DNA of 64,000 nucleotides from Parabacteroides distasonis (GCA_021531775.1 JAFBIU010000016.1:1-64000), one strand, 5' to 3'; counted from the stretch's first letter, positions 36,501 through 44,970 are shown. Numbers and translations: made by a program. Notes: generated from the letters alone by a model not told the origin.

Positions 36501-38526
36501 TAGGAATTTAGAAAAAGTAATATTGGATAAAAAGAACGCATTTCCCAATGTCGATCTGAATAATTTTAAGATTTACGTTCCTAACAGTTTGGTAGAGAAT
36601 TACAAATTAGACACTTACTGGTACGACTACCGAAACAATATTGTTGGCTTTGGCAATACAATCATGGCCACTCCTAACAATAGCGATTGGGGAACCGTAA
36701 CAGGTAGTGGTGCCTATGATCAGAATGATCAAGTTATCTTACGGGCAACTTGTCACGATTGGATAAACAATTATGTAAATAAATATGGATATCTCTTTGT
36801 AGGATGGTTTGAAGGTGATCAGAAACTGTCTGAGAAAACTACTTATCAGTTAACAGCAGACAATCAGGATCATGCCATCAAGGCGATATTTGAACGTATC
36901 TTGTTCAGTGATAACAATGACTGGATAACGATAGTCAATTATGACACTAAATCGGTCACTGCTACTATTGATCTGACCTACTTAGATTCAGAAACTTTCT
37001 TCACCGGCTGGTATGAAGATGATGTATGTATATCCAAAGATCAGACAGTAACTGTGCAAGTGAAAGATGGAAGTAAAGAACGAACAATTAGTCCTCATTT
37101 TGAGGGTAAAGCCAATTGGTTAGAGAATACGACCATCTCTGATGCTAAGAAAGTGGATGATCAAGACGTTGAATTCAATCGGAATGTAACAATTACTGGT
37201 AATGAGATTTGGAAACTTAATAGTATCCAAATGAATATTCCTTGGTCTTCTGTCTTGATCGAATCTCCAGTTGAAACCAACAACATCAATCTGAATCTGT
37301 ATTATACATACGAATGGAGATTCTTGTTCCTTCCGTATGAGTTAAATATTACTGACATAAAATGGCATGAAATGGAAAGTCAATTCGTTGTTCGTTACTA
37401 TGATGGAAACGAACGTGCAAAGAATGGACCGGGTAATTCATGGAAACAATTGAAAAAAACAGATAAATTAGAAGCAAATAAGGGATACATTTTCAAAGCT
37501 AGTAATGGAGATTCACGTTTTACGTTGAACACATCTACTGGTATGGAAGCTTTGCTGACCACCAAAGCCGTCACCATCCCATTGCAGAAACATGAATCGG
37601 TAGCGATGCCGGATGCCAACTGGAACCTGATTGGTAACCCATTCCCCTGCTACTTCAGAACGAAGAGCCTGTTTGAGGAGGGTGGTTTGGACGGAACCAT
37701 TACTGTTTGGGACAGTGACATTCAGAACTACCAATATTATACACAAGATGATGATGCGTATATTGCACCATTGACCGCCTTCTTCGTGCAGCATAATCAG
37801 GCAACGAGCGTGACTTTCCATCCGGATGGCCGTGCCGCCAAATTACCGGAGGGAACAACTCGGAGTGCTTCGGCTTTGCGGAGTGGAGACGGTCGGCAGG
37901 TGCTGAACCTGGTACTCTCCAACGATTCGTTGAGCGACAAGACACGCATTGTATTCAATGAGGCAGCCAAGGCGGGTTATGAATTGGGCTTGGATGCTTC
38001 GAAGTTCCGCAGCATGAATCCGAATGCCCCAGCCTTCTATTCGATCGATGCGGATAATCAACAGTTGGCCATCAACGAACGTCCGTGGGACAATGGTGTG
38101 GTGCGCTTGGGATGCAACTTCGGTGTGAAGGGCGAATACAGCATTGCCTTGCAGGAGACAGTCGAGCAGGATCTGATCTTGGTGGATAAGGTGACGGGAG
38201 CTCAGACCAATCTGAAGGAGCAGGCTTATCGCTTCTCGGCAGAGGTGGGCGAGAGCAACGATCGCTTCGAGTTGCGGAGTGGTAATCCGACAGGTATGGA
38301 AGAGATTGCCGGATTCCAGTGGCAGGTACGTGGCGGCCAGCTCTTCCTGACAGGTCTGCCTACAAACGCACGGGTGATTGTACACGATACGATGGGCCGT
38401 ACGGTTTGCGACCGGACCGTTTCAGACGAACTTTCGGGCTTGGCTTTGCCGCAAGTGGGTGTCTATTACCTGACCATCCGCACACAGCAGGCTACACGGA
38501 CAGAACGTATCATGGTAAAGGAGTAA
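33526..38526 (+). CDS. Large BspA-type leucine-rich-repeat surface protein with type IX-like C-terminal tail
   Basis: A 1666-residue exported protein (signal peptide to about residue 21, ending AAVGQ). Three blocks of BspA/LRR_5 repeats (residues ~80-480, 540-750, 780-1060) show the typical AFxxCxxLxxVxL pattern. Two InlB-like beta repeats follow (YLFVGWFEGDQKL, FFTGWYEDDVCI). A beta-rich region comes next, and the last ~75 residues (RVIVHDTMGRTVCDR... VYYLTIRTQ) resemble a type IX sorting domain. Such proteins sit on the cell surface and bind host or microbial ligands. The middle is AT-rich while both ends are GC-richer (shift near 37540), pointing to a mosaic gene. The next gene starts four bases after its stop. 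Confidence 0.85.
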   Translation: MMKRLLFMFAFLVSFGFAAVGQESVDPNPEESQEQTSEENQNPSTVDGITTVTLDGSQTLAELLGDQKDEVLYLKLVGPLTKDDFTTMRGMSALKIIDMAGVTQLPFGDWHGMQMIPSEAFGGQNPKLGLERVIFPACLEIIESSAFSGCTSLSKADFSLATQLNTIGSSAFNNCSALLEITLSNCSVLQTIDNAFSYCTGLKSVNLSNCSSLREIKGYAFYACSALTTVNLDNCDRLTLIGEESFWGCSKLTTVKLNGCTALSTIDNNAFGGWSNNAYLDFDFSQLTSLNSIGANAFAGRGLSGEITFASQISQLGVGAFNDCDKITSISFANCPELTVISSNTFGDCDLLETVDFTGCSKLSTLQKNAFTNCPSLKRVIIDNSYYKTTDDVLFRLKTGTYDKEALQLYPAGKTDASYEIPTSTQIIYIDAFPYNTHLKNVNIPSSISEIEADAFGEKAYYSPSIRMNLKVTMESATPIKLDASIGLENSVIIVPEEGLEAYKSKDYWKDYRIIKAGESEMLEIHLEGTQTLASQLTDVVTDMITQIKITGNVKSSDFPTLKQMHNLRKLDLSEARLENNIVPNEAFYGHTILEEIILPTTVETIDQWAFHSCPSLKSINLDALSSLTRIEQSAFFNCPSFPTELKLPSSIKFLGYSSFKGTNISTIDFSNTNIENISSEAFRDCPITGTLSFPASLSTINSYAFEQANVSEIHLNAFNTWLNQGNFSSTDKEECKVYVPYGSMTDYKNSDYWRDFSNIIEEEAPKGESLVITLTEKGSLENYLTINEINVENVTELTIAGPMDWRDIEQICTMSKLQKLNMLDVRMENDYLPESAFVIWSMDYEGPALRFLKEVVLPKGLQSIGSNAFWNYKRLSKVVLPTTLKRLDGFSYCSMLGDINIGDCTSLEYIGGFDGCTSLPSTLVLPNSVKEIGSFRGSSITYIDLSETSINTIGWYTFNDCQLTGDWIFPGTLSYIREGAFNTAKFSSIKFRNLEKVILDKKNAFPNVDLNNFKIYVPNSLVENYKLDTYWYDYRNNIVGFGNTIMATPNNSDWGTVTGSGAYDQNDQVILRATCHDWINNYVNKYGYLFVGWFEGDQKLSEKTTYQLTADNQDHAIKAIFERILFSDNNDWITIVNYDTKSVTATIDLTYLDSETFFTGWYEDDVCISKDQTVTVQVKDGSKERTISPHFEGKANWLENTTISDAKKVDDQDVEFNRNVTITGNEIWKLNSIQMNIPWSSVLIESPVETNNINLNLYYTYEWRFLFLPYELNITDIKWHEMESQFVVRYYDGNERAKNGPGNSWKQLKKTDKLEANKGYIFKASNGDSRFTLNTSTGMEALLTTKAVTIPLQKHESVAMPDANWNLIGNPFPCYFRTKSLFEEGGLDGTITVWDSDIQNYQYYTQDDDAYIAPLTAFFVQHNQATSVTFHPDGRAAKLPEGTTRSASALRSGDGRQVLNLVLSNDSLSDKTRIVFNEAAKAGYELGLDASKFRSMNPNAPAFYSIDADNQQLAINERPWDNGVVRLGCNFGVKGEYSIALQETVEQDLILVDKVTGAQTNLKEQAYRFSAEVGESNDRFELRSGNPTGMEEIAGFQWQVRGGQLFLTGLPTNARVIVHDTMGRTVCDRTVSDELSGLALPQVGVYYLTIRTQQATRTERIMVKE

Positions 38527-38530
38527 GCGT

Positions 38531-40219
38531 ATGAAAAGGATGATGTTTCAACTGTGGTTCCTCATGGGGCTCCTGATCGGAGCCTTCGGGGAGGCACAGG
38601 CGCAAAGTACATGGGATCCGGAGTCACCTCCCGAACCGGGGCAACTCTCTGTGACATTGGTTTCACTGCCAGCTGGTTGTGCCAATTTCTCACAGACGCA
38701 TACGGACGGACGTTATGAGCCGAACGAGGCTGTGACCGTGCGAGTGACGCCTTATAGCGATTATGATTTTGTGGCTTGGTTGGATGAGAACGGCAACGAG
38801 GTATCGCAACAGGCAGAATATGCCTTCACGGTGACGAAAAACCGGAAGCTGACAGCTCTGTTGGCTTTCAATCCAAAAGATAACCCGGCCGAACCGGGCA
38901 ACGGCTACTACAAGCTGATTACGCAGAGCAGTCCCGATAATGGCGGTCTGGTGAACCAGTTCATCGGGGAGGATCAGACGACAGGTCTCTACCAGCCGGG
39001 TACGAAGGTGACGCTTCGGGCCAGTGCCTATCCCGACTATGACTTCAGCCACTGGGAAGAACAGGGGGTGAAGATTGGCGAGGAGGAGTCGTTGGACTAT
39101 ACAATGCCGCGGGCACATGCCTACGTGACGGCTGTCTTCACCTGGAATCCGGAGAGTCCGGCTGAACCGGGTCAGTCGGTCGGATGGCTCTATGTGAAAC
39201 GTAATTTGAACGAGGCGGGCAATGTGTCGCAAAGTGGTAATGGTGTCTATGCGATGGGCAGTGAGGTGCAGTTGGTGGCTTCACCTGCTTATGGTTATCG
39301 CTTCCTCGGCTGGTATGAGGGTAACACCCTTCTCTCGCAACTCCATAATTATACCTACACAATCTCGAAGAACCGGACAACGTTGGAGGCTCGCTTTGCC
39401 CAAGTGACGACTCCCGTGGATCCGGGTACACCCGATGTACCGGGACCGACTCCGACTCCCGACCCAGGTACACCTGAGGTGCCTGACTATCCGGAGATTC
39501 CGGTACAGGTGGATCCTTCCACGGCCAACCAGGGTAGTGTACAGGTAACGGGTGTGATGCGTCCGGGACAGAAGGTGACGATCACAGCCGAGCCGAAAGA
39601 GGGCTTTGCTTTCGAGGGCTGGTACATCAATGGGGTGTTGATCGAGGATGCCGAGATGGTTTATCAGTTCATTGTGGAGCATGACATGGCAAGCGTGACG
39701 GTCAAGTTCCGCGAGATTCCGTTCCAGTTGGACAACAATCAGCAGGAGAAGGGGTTGGTCCAGGTGAGCAAGCTCCGGGGCAATACGGCTCACCTGTCGG
39801 CTGGTCCGAAAAAGGGTCATTACTTCTATGGCTGGTTCTTGGCGGGTAAGCTGTTGTCGCAGGACAAGGAGTATGACTTTGACATTACTCAACTGACGCA
39901 ACTGCAGACCTCACCGGGTACAGGAACGGGCTTGAGAGCCACTACCCTACCGGTCATTGAGGCGGTCTATCTGGAGGGCACGGATGCGATCGAGCGGATC
40001 GATGCGGAGGAATGGATTCGTGTAGAGCGGCAGGCTGACACATGGCAGTTGGTTGTCAAACAGCCGCTTCGTCGGTTGACGGTCTATCGGCTGACGGGCC
40101 AATGTGTCGCCTCTTGGCAGGAGGTTCCGACTGGCACGATACGGCTCCTCCCCGCTTCAGATGCTCACTTCATTGTCTGGATCGAGACGGATCAGGGCCC
40201 CGCTGCCTTGAAGTGGTAA
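38531..40219 (+). CDS. Secreted protein with repeated InlB-like B domains
   Basis: A 562-residue protein with a signal peptide ending GEAQAQ. Five or six units of the bacterial-repeat/InlB-B kind each end in a GWY or AWL turn and a final A-x-F strand (YDFVAWLDENG, YDFSHWEEQ, YRFLGWYEGN, FAFEGWYING, HYFYGWFLAG). A Pro/Thr/Asp-rich linker (about residues 295-323) separates the third and fourth. The final 70 residues (WQLVVKQPLRRLTVYRLTGQ) look like a degenerate type IX tail. Cotranscribed with the LRR gene, it probably shares its surface location; adhesion is inferred. Confidence 0.8.
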   Translation: MKRMMFQLWFLMGLLIGAFGEAQAQSTWDPESPPEPGQLSVTLVSLPAGCANFSQTHTDGRYEPNEAVTVRVTPYSDYDFVAWLDENGNEVSQQAEYAFTVTKNRKLTALLAFNPKDNPAEPGNGYYKLITQSSPDNGGLVNQFIGEDQTTGLYQPGTKVTLRASAYPDYDFSHWEEQGVKIGEEESLDYTMPRAHAYVTAVFTWNPESPAEPGQSVGWLYVKRNLNEAGNVSQSGNGVYAMGSEVQLVASPAYGYRFLGWYEGNTLLSQLHNYTYTISKNRTTLEARFAQVTTPVDPGTPDVPGPTPTPDPGTPEVPDYPEIPVQVDPSTANQGSVQVTGVMRPGQKVTITAEPKEGFAFEGWYINGVLIEDAEMVYQFIVEHDMASVTVKFREIPFQLDNNQQEKGLVQVSKLRGNTAHLSAGPKKGHYFYGWFLAGKLLSQDKEYDFDITQLTQLQTSPGTGTGLRATTLPVIEAVYLEGTDAIERIDAEEWIRVERQADTWQLVVKQPLRRLTVYRLTGQCVASWQEVPTGTIRLLPASDAHFIVWIETDQGPAALKW

Positions 40220-40250
40220 TCCGTTGACGCTATCATAGATAAAAGATGAT

Positions 40251-40297
40251 CGCCCTGAAAGGGATGCTGCCTCCGTAGGTAGGTCCTTTTCAGGGCG
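40251..40297 (+). terminator. Terminator of the surface protein operon
   Basis: CGCCCTGAAA (40251-40260) plus GG pair with CC plus TTTTCAGGGCG (40285-40297), followed by a short T-rich stretch (GTGTTTCTT). Confidence 0.75.
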
Positions 40298-40304
40298 GTG
40301 TTTC

Positions 40305-40336
40305 TTGCCATTATCTCATAAAAAACAGTACTTTTG
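40305..40336 (+). promoter_or_regulatory. Promoter of the second ATPase pair
   Basis: TTG (40305-40307), 21 bases, then TACTTTTG (40329-40336). The leader is about 20 bases. Confidence 0.6.
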
Positions 40337-40363
40337 CACTGAACAATCAAAAACCAAGGAAAT

Positions 40364-41488
40364 ATGGCAGAATATTTAAGGATTCAAAACTTTGGTCCAA
40401 TCATTGATATTGAGATTGACAATATTGTTCCATTTACTATTCTCATCGGTGAATCAGGAAGTGGTAAAAGTACGGTCATGAAAGTGCTTTCTATGTTTAG
40501 ATGGATATACAAGCGTGTCGTATTACGTTCATACGTCAGACAAGCAGGAATTAGAAAGACAGATTTAGGTATCCGAATGAAAACCCTTTTAAAGACTTCG
40601 CAGCTGAATGAATACATTCAATCTGATTCTGAAATAATCTACCGAAAGGACAACTATACCATTGCCTATGCCAATGGAAAATTGAATGCGCAAGCAGACA
40701 TTCCGGCAAACCAGCTTAGCTTGGAAAAGATCTGTTATATTTCGGACAAGCGTTCTATGATTCCAGACTTCCTAGAAAATAAGATTGATAAAAAGAATGC
40801 GAACTATCATCTTCAAGATACATTAAGCAACTTCCTATTGGCTGCCGATTCGATCAAACAACTCTCCTTGGATTATCTTCATGTGGAGTTGAAGATAGAA
40901 AAAAGTAACAAGGGTGATCAATACGTTATCAAGGGGACAGATGGGAACTCTTTTTCTCTCCAATTACGCAATGCTTCATCCGGTACCCAAACTGTTACTC
41001 CTTTGAGTTTGATTGTAGAATATTACGCGAAAAAGTTCGATTCACAAAAGTCCATGAACGAATCTTTATTCAAGTACTTACAGGATAATGACAAACTCGA
41101 TGTCTTTAATACGACCAAGAATATCGGTGAGATCAATGCAAAAAATGTGCATCTATTCATCGAAGAACCAGAGTTAAGTCTATATCCAGAGAGCCAAAGC
41201 CAGTTGATTGACTTTCTGGTTGACAGATGCTTCATGACAGAGCATCCCTACAATATGACTTTGATGATGGCTACACATAGCCCCTATATTGTCAATTATA
41301 TAAATGTCTTGATTCGCCGATCAAAGGAGACTGGACGCACGTTTCTAAATCCTGACAAGGTGAATGTATATGAGATTTATGATGGATATGCAGGGCCTTT
41401 GAAGAGTCTGAATGGAAGGGCCATTATTGATACTCGTTCCATGTCTGACCCAATCTCTGCCATGTATTCAGAATTTAACGCCCTGTAG
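40364..41488 (+). CDS. AAA_15/AAA_21-type ATPase of a second two-gene module
   Basis: A 374-residue ABC-type ATPase with Walker A GESGSGKST (residues 29-37), a signature-like LRNASSGTQT (201-210), Walker B VHLFIEEPELSLYP (262-275) and the switch histidine ATHSPYIV (H305). EEPExxLyP is the RecF/OLD/PtuA-like form. The insertion between residues 45 and 195 is mostly helical. The downstream gene starts two bases after the stop, so the two are a unit. ATPase plus small effector is a common layout in phage defence; this is inference. Confidence 0.82.
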   Translation: MAEYLRIQNFGPIIDIEIDNIVPFTILIGESGSGKSTVMKVLSMFRWIYKRVVLRSYVRQAGIRKTDLGIRMKTLLKTSQLNEYIQSDSEIIYRKDNYTIAYANGKLNAQADIPANQLSLEKICYISDKRSMIPDFLENKIDKKNANYHLQDTLSNFLLAADSIKQLSLDYLHVELKIEKSNKGDQYVIKGTDGNSFSLQLRNASSGTQTVTPLSLIVEYYAKKFDSQKSMNESLFKYLQDNDKLDVFNTTKNIGEINAKNVHLFIEEPELSLYPESQSQLIDFLVDRCFMTEHPYNMTLMMATHSPYIVNYINVLIRRSKETGRTFLNPDKVNVYEIYDGYAGPLKSLNGRAIIDTRSMSDPISAMYSEFNAL

Positions 41489-41490
41489 TC

Positions 41491-42156
41491 ATGGACCATA
41501 TATTGAAAGATGAAATTGTAGGGATACTCAATGCCATTCAGCGTGGTGAAGCTCCCAAACTGGAGAGTAATGAATTAATGCCATCTTCAACTGAAACTTC
41601 TGCATATCAATTTGATTTAGTAGATTCCAAAGATGGTAATCCTATTCGTCAGTTCGAATCAGGGACTGCCCATTATATCAATGGAAATGAAAATGATACC
41701 TATCACCTCAAAATCATTTGCTATGATGATTTTCTCCATCAATTTTCGTTTAATGACGGAAAAGGGCATCCTTCTGTAAATAGACTAAAGGATGGGGTCA
41801 GAATGGCAGATTTCTTGGTTTTTGACAAATCCAAGGATAAAATATACTTTATTGTCCATGAACTATCAGACGAGAAAAACAGTAAAAAGATTAAGACTGC
41901 AAGAAAGCAACTGTCCGACACACTAAACCAGCTTTATAAATCTGCAACCATTGCTGATTTTATCAATGGCTTTGCTCATAAAATATGTTTTCTTTCAGCC
42001 CAAGATAATCGAAACATAGTTCCTACGGATGGTATGGCTGACGGATTTAACCAAATCTATCAAGTTTTACCAGATCCGCTTCAGTTTAATTGGGGACAAA
42101 TAGGGACACATAAATTTTTAGCATTTGAAACCAGCTATGTCGAATTAAAGAAGTAA
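41491..42156 (+). CDS. Putative effector of the second ATPase module, nuclease-like motif
   Basis: A 221-residue protein I cannot place in a family. The central region shows a possible PD-(D/E)xK arrangement: D107 in RMADFLVF, E124 in FIVHELSDEK with K129/K132, and Q140 in ARKQLSDTLNQLY, where RecB-like nucleases carry a QxxxY. That reading is by eye only. No HNH, TOPRIM or membrane segment is present. Its DNA is AT-rich like the ATPase gene before it. Confidence 0.6.
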   Translation: MDHILKDEIVGILNAIQRGEAPKLESNELMPSSTETSAYQFDLVDSKDGNPIRQFESGTAHYINGNENDTYHLKIICYDDFLHQFSFNDGKGHPSVNRLKDGVRMADFLVFDKSKDKIYFIVHELSDEKNSKKIKTARKQLSDTLNQLYKSATIADFINGFAHKICFLSAQDNRNIVPTDGMADGFNQIYQVLPDPLQFNWGQIGTHKFLAFETSYVELKK

Positions 42157-42167
42157 AACCTTCTTCC

Positions 42168-42226
42168 TTTAAACAAGGTTGTTTTAAACAGCATTGTTTA
42201 AAAGTGAAAGAAAAGTCGTATCTTTG
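42168..42226 (+). promoter_or_regulatory. Promoter with TTTAAACA repeats, HTH-ATPase gene
   Basis: TTTAAACA occurs at 42168-42175 and 42183-42190, and inverted as TGTTTAAA at 42195-42202. It is followed by TATCTTTG (42219-42226). Downstream, ACAGTT is repeated at 42235-42240 and 42245-42250, just before the ATG. The inverted arrangement suits a regulator site, possibly for autoregulation. Confidence 0.6.
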
Positions 42227-42256
42227 CCTGGATAACAGTTCAAAACAGTTTGGATT

Positions 42257-43294
42257 ATGGCAACGATATATGAGGCACCTTTTGTATTTGGCGTTCGCGT
42301 TGAAGGCGATACGTTTACCGATCGTCGTGAAGAGACCGAACGATTGAAGATGAATTTCCTATATGGGATCAATACAATCCTGATCTCTCCTCGTCGTATG
42401 GGAAAGACCTCGTTGGTAGATAAGGTCTGTTCGTTGATGGTAGATGATTCCATCCGAATTGCACGGATGGACGCTTTTGGTTGTCGATCCGAACAGGATT
42501 TTATCAATGCCTTTGCGACAGCTGTCCTTCGCGCCACCTCTTCCAAATGGGAAGAGTGGATGAAGGGAGATATACTACAACTACCTGAACTCATTGCACG
42601 CGAAAAAGGTATCCGGATAGTAGTTTGTATTGACGAATTTCAGCAGTTGGGCGAGTTTCCGGACTCATTGACATTCCAAAAGAAGTTGCGTAGCGTCTGG
42701 CAATTACAGAACCATGTTTCCTATTGTCTGTATGGTAGCAAAAAACATCTGATGGAGCAAATGTTTCAGAATGCCAGTTATCCCTTCTATCGCTTTGGAG
42801 ACTTTTTCTACTTGGAAAAGATCAGCGAAGCAGATTGGGTTGCGTACATTACCCATCGTTTTAAAGCTACCGGCAAAGAGATTGCGTCTGAATTAGCCAC
42901 CGAAATCTGTCGGGTGACGGAACGCTATTCCTCCTACGTTCAGCAACTAGCTTGGTTTGTTTGGTTGAAAACAACCCATACGGCCACGATGGAGGATGTG
43001 CAATTTGCGATCAATCGCCTGTTGGATGCCAACGAACCTCTATTTATCCAACAAACGGAAGACTTGTCGGCCTATCAGATGAATTTCCTACGAGCCATAG
43101 TGGAGGGAGTTCATTCCGGTTTTACCCAAACAGAGGTATTGAACCGATATCGGTTAGGGACGGCTGCCAATGTTACTCGCTTGAAGAAGTCACTGACTGC
43201 CAAAGATCTGATCATGTCCTATTCTCCTAAAAAATTGGTGATGTCCGATCCCATCTTGGCTCTTTGGCTCAAACGACGTGTGTTCCATTCATAA
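42257..43294 (+). CDS. AAA ATPase with C-terminal helix-turn-helix
   Basis: A 345-residue ATP-binding protein of the same broad class as the gene at 141. The P-loop is SPRRMGKTS (residues 44-52), the Walker B region is VVCIDEFQQLGEF, and YGSKKHLM stands at the sensor position. The C-terminal ~60 residues form a likely winged helix (SGFTQTEVLNRYRLGTAANVT...). No nuclease domain follows, unlike the gene at 141. Two shortened copies of its 3' end lie at 44.9 and 46.5 kb. Function unknown. Confidence 0.8.
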   Translation: MATIYEAPFVFGVRVEGDTFTDRREETERLKMNFLYGINTILISPRRMGKTSLVDKVCSLMVDDSIRIARMDAFGCRSEQDFINAFATAVLRATSSKWEEWMKGDILQLPELIAREKGIRIVVCIDEFQQLGEFPDSLTFQKKLRSVWQLQNHVSYCLYGSKKHLMEQMFQNASYPFYRFGDFFYLEKISEADWVAYITHRFKATGKEIASELATEICRVTERYSSYVQQLAWFVWLKTTHTATMEDVQFAINRLLDANEPLFIQQTEDLSAYQMNFLRAIVEGVHSGFTQTEVLNRYRLGTAANVTRLKKSLTAKDLIMSYSPKKLVMSDPILALWLKRRVFHS

Positions 43295-43318
43295 AGAAAT
43301 GAGGGAAATAGATAAAAT

Positions 43319-43346
43319 CCGGATGTAGCCGGTTGGCTACACCCGG
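43319..43346. terminator. Hairpin between convergent ATPase genes, copy 1
   Basis: TGTAGCC (43324-43330) pairs with GGCTACA (43335-43341), flanked by CCGG on both sides. There is no long T-run. The same hairpin recurs at 44971-44998 and 46623-46650. Confidence 0.55.
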
Positions 43347-43348
43347 GA

Positions 43349-44671
43349 TTAGTATGTTCGTAATAGAAAAGTCAAATAGAGGGGTAATGTGATGACCTGA
43401 TCGCTGACTCCTATATTCATATCGCACAGTTTGATAGCCTTGTTGATATGGTATTTTTCCGGGTGTGCCAAAATAGTTTTTGTGCTTTTTACATTCCCAT
43501 TGGATGACTTGACCTCTATTAAGGTACATTCCCCCTCATAGCGTATGACGAAATCCACTTCGAGACCTGAATCTTTCCGAAAATAATATAGTTTCCGTTG
43601 CATTTTGGAGAATATGTCAGCTATCAGATTCTCAAAAATAGCCCCTTTGTAACCATAGAGATTACCGCGCAGAATATCGGCTTGTGTGCCGGGTTCAAGC
43701 ATTGAAATGAAGAGACCTGTATCCACCATATAGATTTTGAATACATCAGCAATTGCATTTCCGTCTAATGGTAATTCAGTAATGCTTAGGTTGTAACATC
43801 GACGAATGATGCCAGCATCCTCGATCCATTGAATACTGCCTGCATATTGGGAGGCTTTTCCTCCTTTCCGAACTAACGAATACTGAAACTTCTTATTCTC
43901 CTTTGCCAACTGTTTGGGAATCGACTCAAAACATTCCCGAATACGTGATTTATCTGCCTCATCGGCATATTTCAACATGTCATCTTCATATTGACTGATG
44001 ATTGTCTGTTGGAGTTTGATCACGTTATTGATATTGTGGGTTGATAAAAACAGATTGACCACTTCTGGCATTCCACCTACAATGGTATATTGTAGCAATA
44101 ATTCACGTAACCTACGGTGTATAGCCTCCGGAACAGGAGATAACGTGTCTAAGCATTGTTGTAGTTTATCCACTACCTCATCTCGAATGCCATTAGCCCA
44201 AAGAAACTCTTCAAAATCAAGCGGAAACATTTGAACAATCGTTTCATAGCCAACGGGGATTGTTGCTTTGTTCGCACCATATCCCACTACACCCAACAGT
44301 GATCCTGTCGCAATTACATCAAAACGACCATCCAGTTTGAAAAACTTGAGTGCAGAACGGGCCTGAGGACATTCCTGTATTTCGTCGAGTATGATGCAGG
44401 TCTGTCCAGGTATGAATACAGCATCCTCTATAAAGGTTGAAATATTCAAGATGATATCATCTATTCGTCTCGATTTTTCAAATATACTTCCGTAATCATC
44501 ATTCTCCATGAAATTGAGATAGATTACGTGTGCATAATTGGCTGATGCAAATTGCCTCACAGAATAGGTCTTCCCGCATTGCCTACATCCTTTGATGACA
44601 AGCGGTTTCCGGTCTGCTGAATGTTTCCATTCGTTGAGTACCTCCATGATTTTTCTTCTTAGTTCTGCCAT
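43349..44671 (-). CDS. AAA_14/DUF4143 ATPase, copy 1
   Basis: A 440-residue protein. The AAA_14 domain has Walker A GCRQCGKTY (residues 28-36) and Walker B CIILDEIQECP. The middle is typical of the family (ATGSLLGV, FPLDFEEFLWANG, PEVVNLFLST). The C-terminal DUF4143 domain carries a PD-(D/E)xK-like core: VDFVIRYEGECTLIEVKSS. A longer frame using GTG at 44701 runs into the leader repeats, so the ATG at 44671 is chosen. Function unsettled in the literature I know. Identical to copy 2. Confidence 0.9.
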   Translation of the reverse strand: MAELRRKIMEVLNEWKHSADRKPLVIKGCRQCGKTYSVRQFASANYAHVIYLNFMENDDYGSIFEKSRRIDDIILNISTFIEDAVFIPGQTCIILDEIQECPQARSALKFFKLDGRFDVIATGSLLGVVGYGANKATIPVGYETIVQMFPLDFEEFLWANGIRDEVVDKLQQCLDTLSPVPEAIHRRLRELLLQYTIVGGMPEVVNLFLSTHNINNVIKLQQTIISQYEDDMLKYADEADKSRIRECFESIPKQLAKENKKFQYSLVRKGGKASQYAGSIQWIEDAGIIRRCYNLSITELPLDGNAIADVFKIYMVDTGLFISMLEPGTQADILRGNLYGYKGAIFENLIADIFSKMQRKLYYFRKDSGLEVDFVIRYEGECTLIEVKSSNGNVKSTKTILAHPEKYHINKAIKLCDMNIGVSDQVITLPLYLTFLLRTY

Positions 44672-44690
44672 AAATTCAAGAGACTTTTTG

Positions 44691-44786
44691 TTTCGCGTCA
44701 CTTTTTCAAGGGACTTTTCTTATTTCGCGTCACTTTTTCAAGGGACTTTTCTTATTTCACGCCACTTTTTCAAGGGACTTTTCTTT
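44691..44786 (-). repeat. Three tandem 32-bp leader repeats, copy 1
   Basis: Units at 44691-44722, 44723-44754 and 44755-44786. The first two are identical; the third has a few changes (CACGCC for CGCGTC). A partial fourth (TTCAAGAGACTTTTTG) reaches to 44690. They fill the space between the -7 box and the ATG, so they are transcribed as leader. Confidence 0.85.
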
Positions 44787-44787
44787 A

Positions 44788-44817
44788 CAAAGCTACGAAA
44801 GCATTTGAGAACTGCAA
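44788..44817 (-). promoter_or_regulatory. Promoter of DUF4143 ATPase copy 1
   Basis: On the minus strand TTG (44815-44817), exactly 19 bases, then TAGCTTTG (44788-44795). Confidence 0.75.
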
Positions 44818-44862
44818 GGTGATTAGAGATGTGAGTCCTTAATTTTGACAATAATTAAATAT

Positions 44863-44967
44863 TCCGGTTTTACCCAAACAGAGGTATTGAACCGATATCG
44901 ATTAGGGACGGCTGCCTATGTCACTCGCGTGAAGGTGTGTTTCATTCATAAAGTTAAGAGCGTGTAT
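44863..44967 (+). pseudogene. Remnant of the HTH-ATPase 3' end, copy 1
   Basis: About 75 bases match the HTH-coding part of the gene at 42257 (SGFTQTEVLNRYRLGTAAYVTR). They then jump directly to the sequence around its stop codon (GTGTTTCATTCATAAAG). About 90 bases of the intact gene are missing in between. No start or P-loop remains. Confidence 0.8.
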
Positions 44968-44970
44968 AAT

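Larger units (their letters stand above)
43316..44864. repeat. Tandem duplication, copy 1 (period 1652 bp)
   Basis: This segment and 44968-46516 appear identical where compared, including the full 440-residue ATPase and its repeat leader. Beyond each end the match continues with scattered mismatches across the HTH-ATPase remnant. No terminal inverted repeats or transposase accompany it. Confidence 0.85.

Noticed and set aside
44691-44786. Tandem 32-bp repeats as a CRISPR array
   Set aside because: Units abut without spacers and no cas genes are near.
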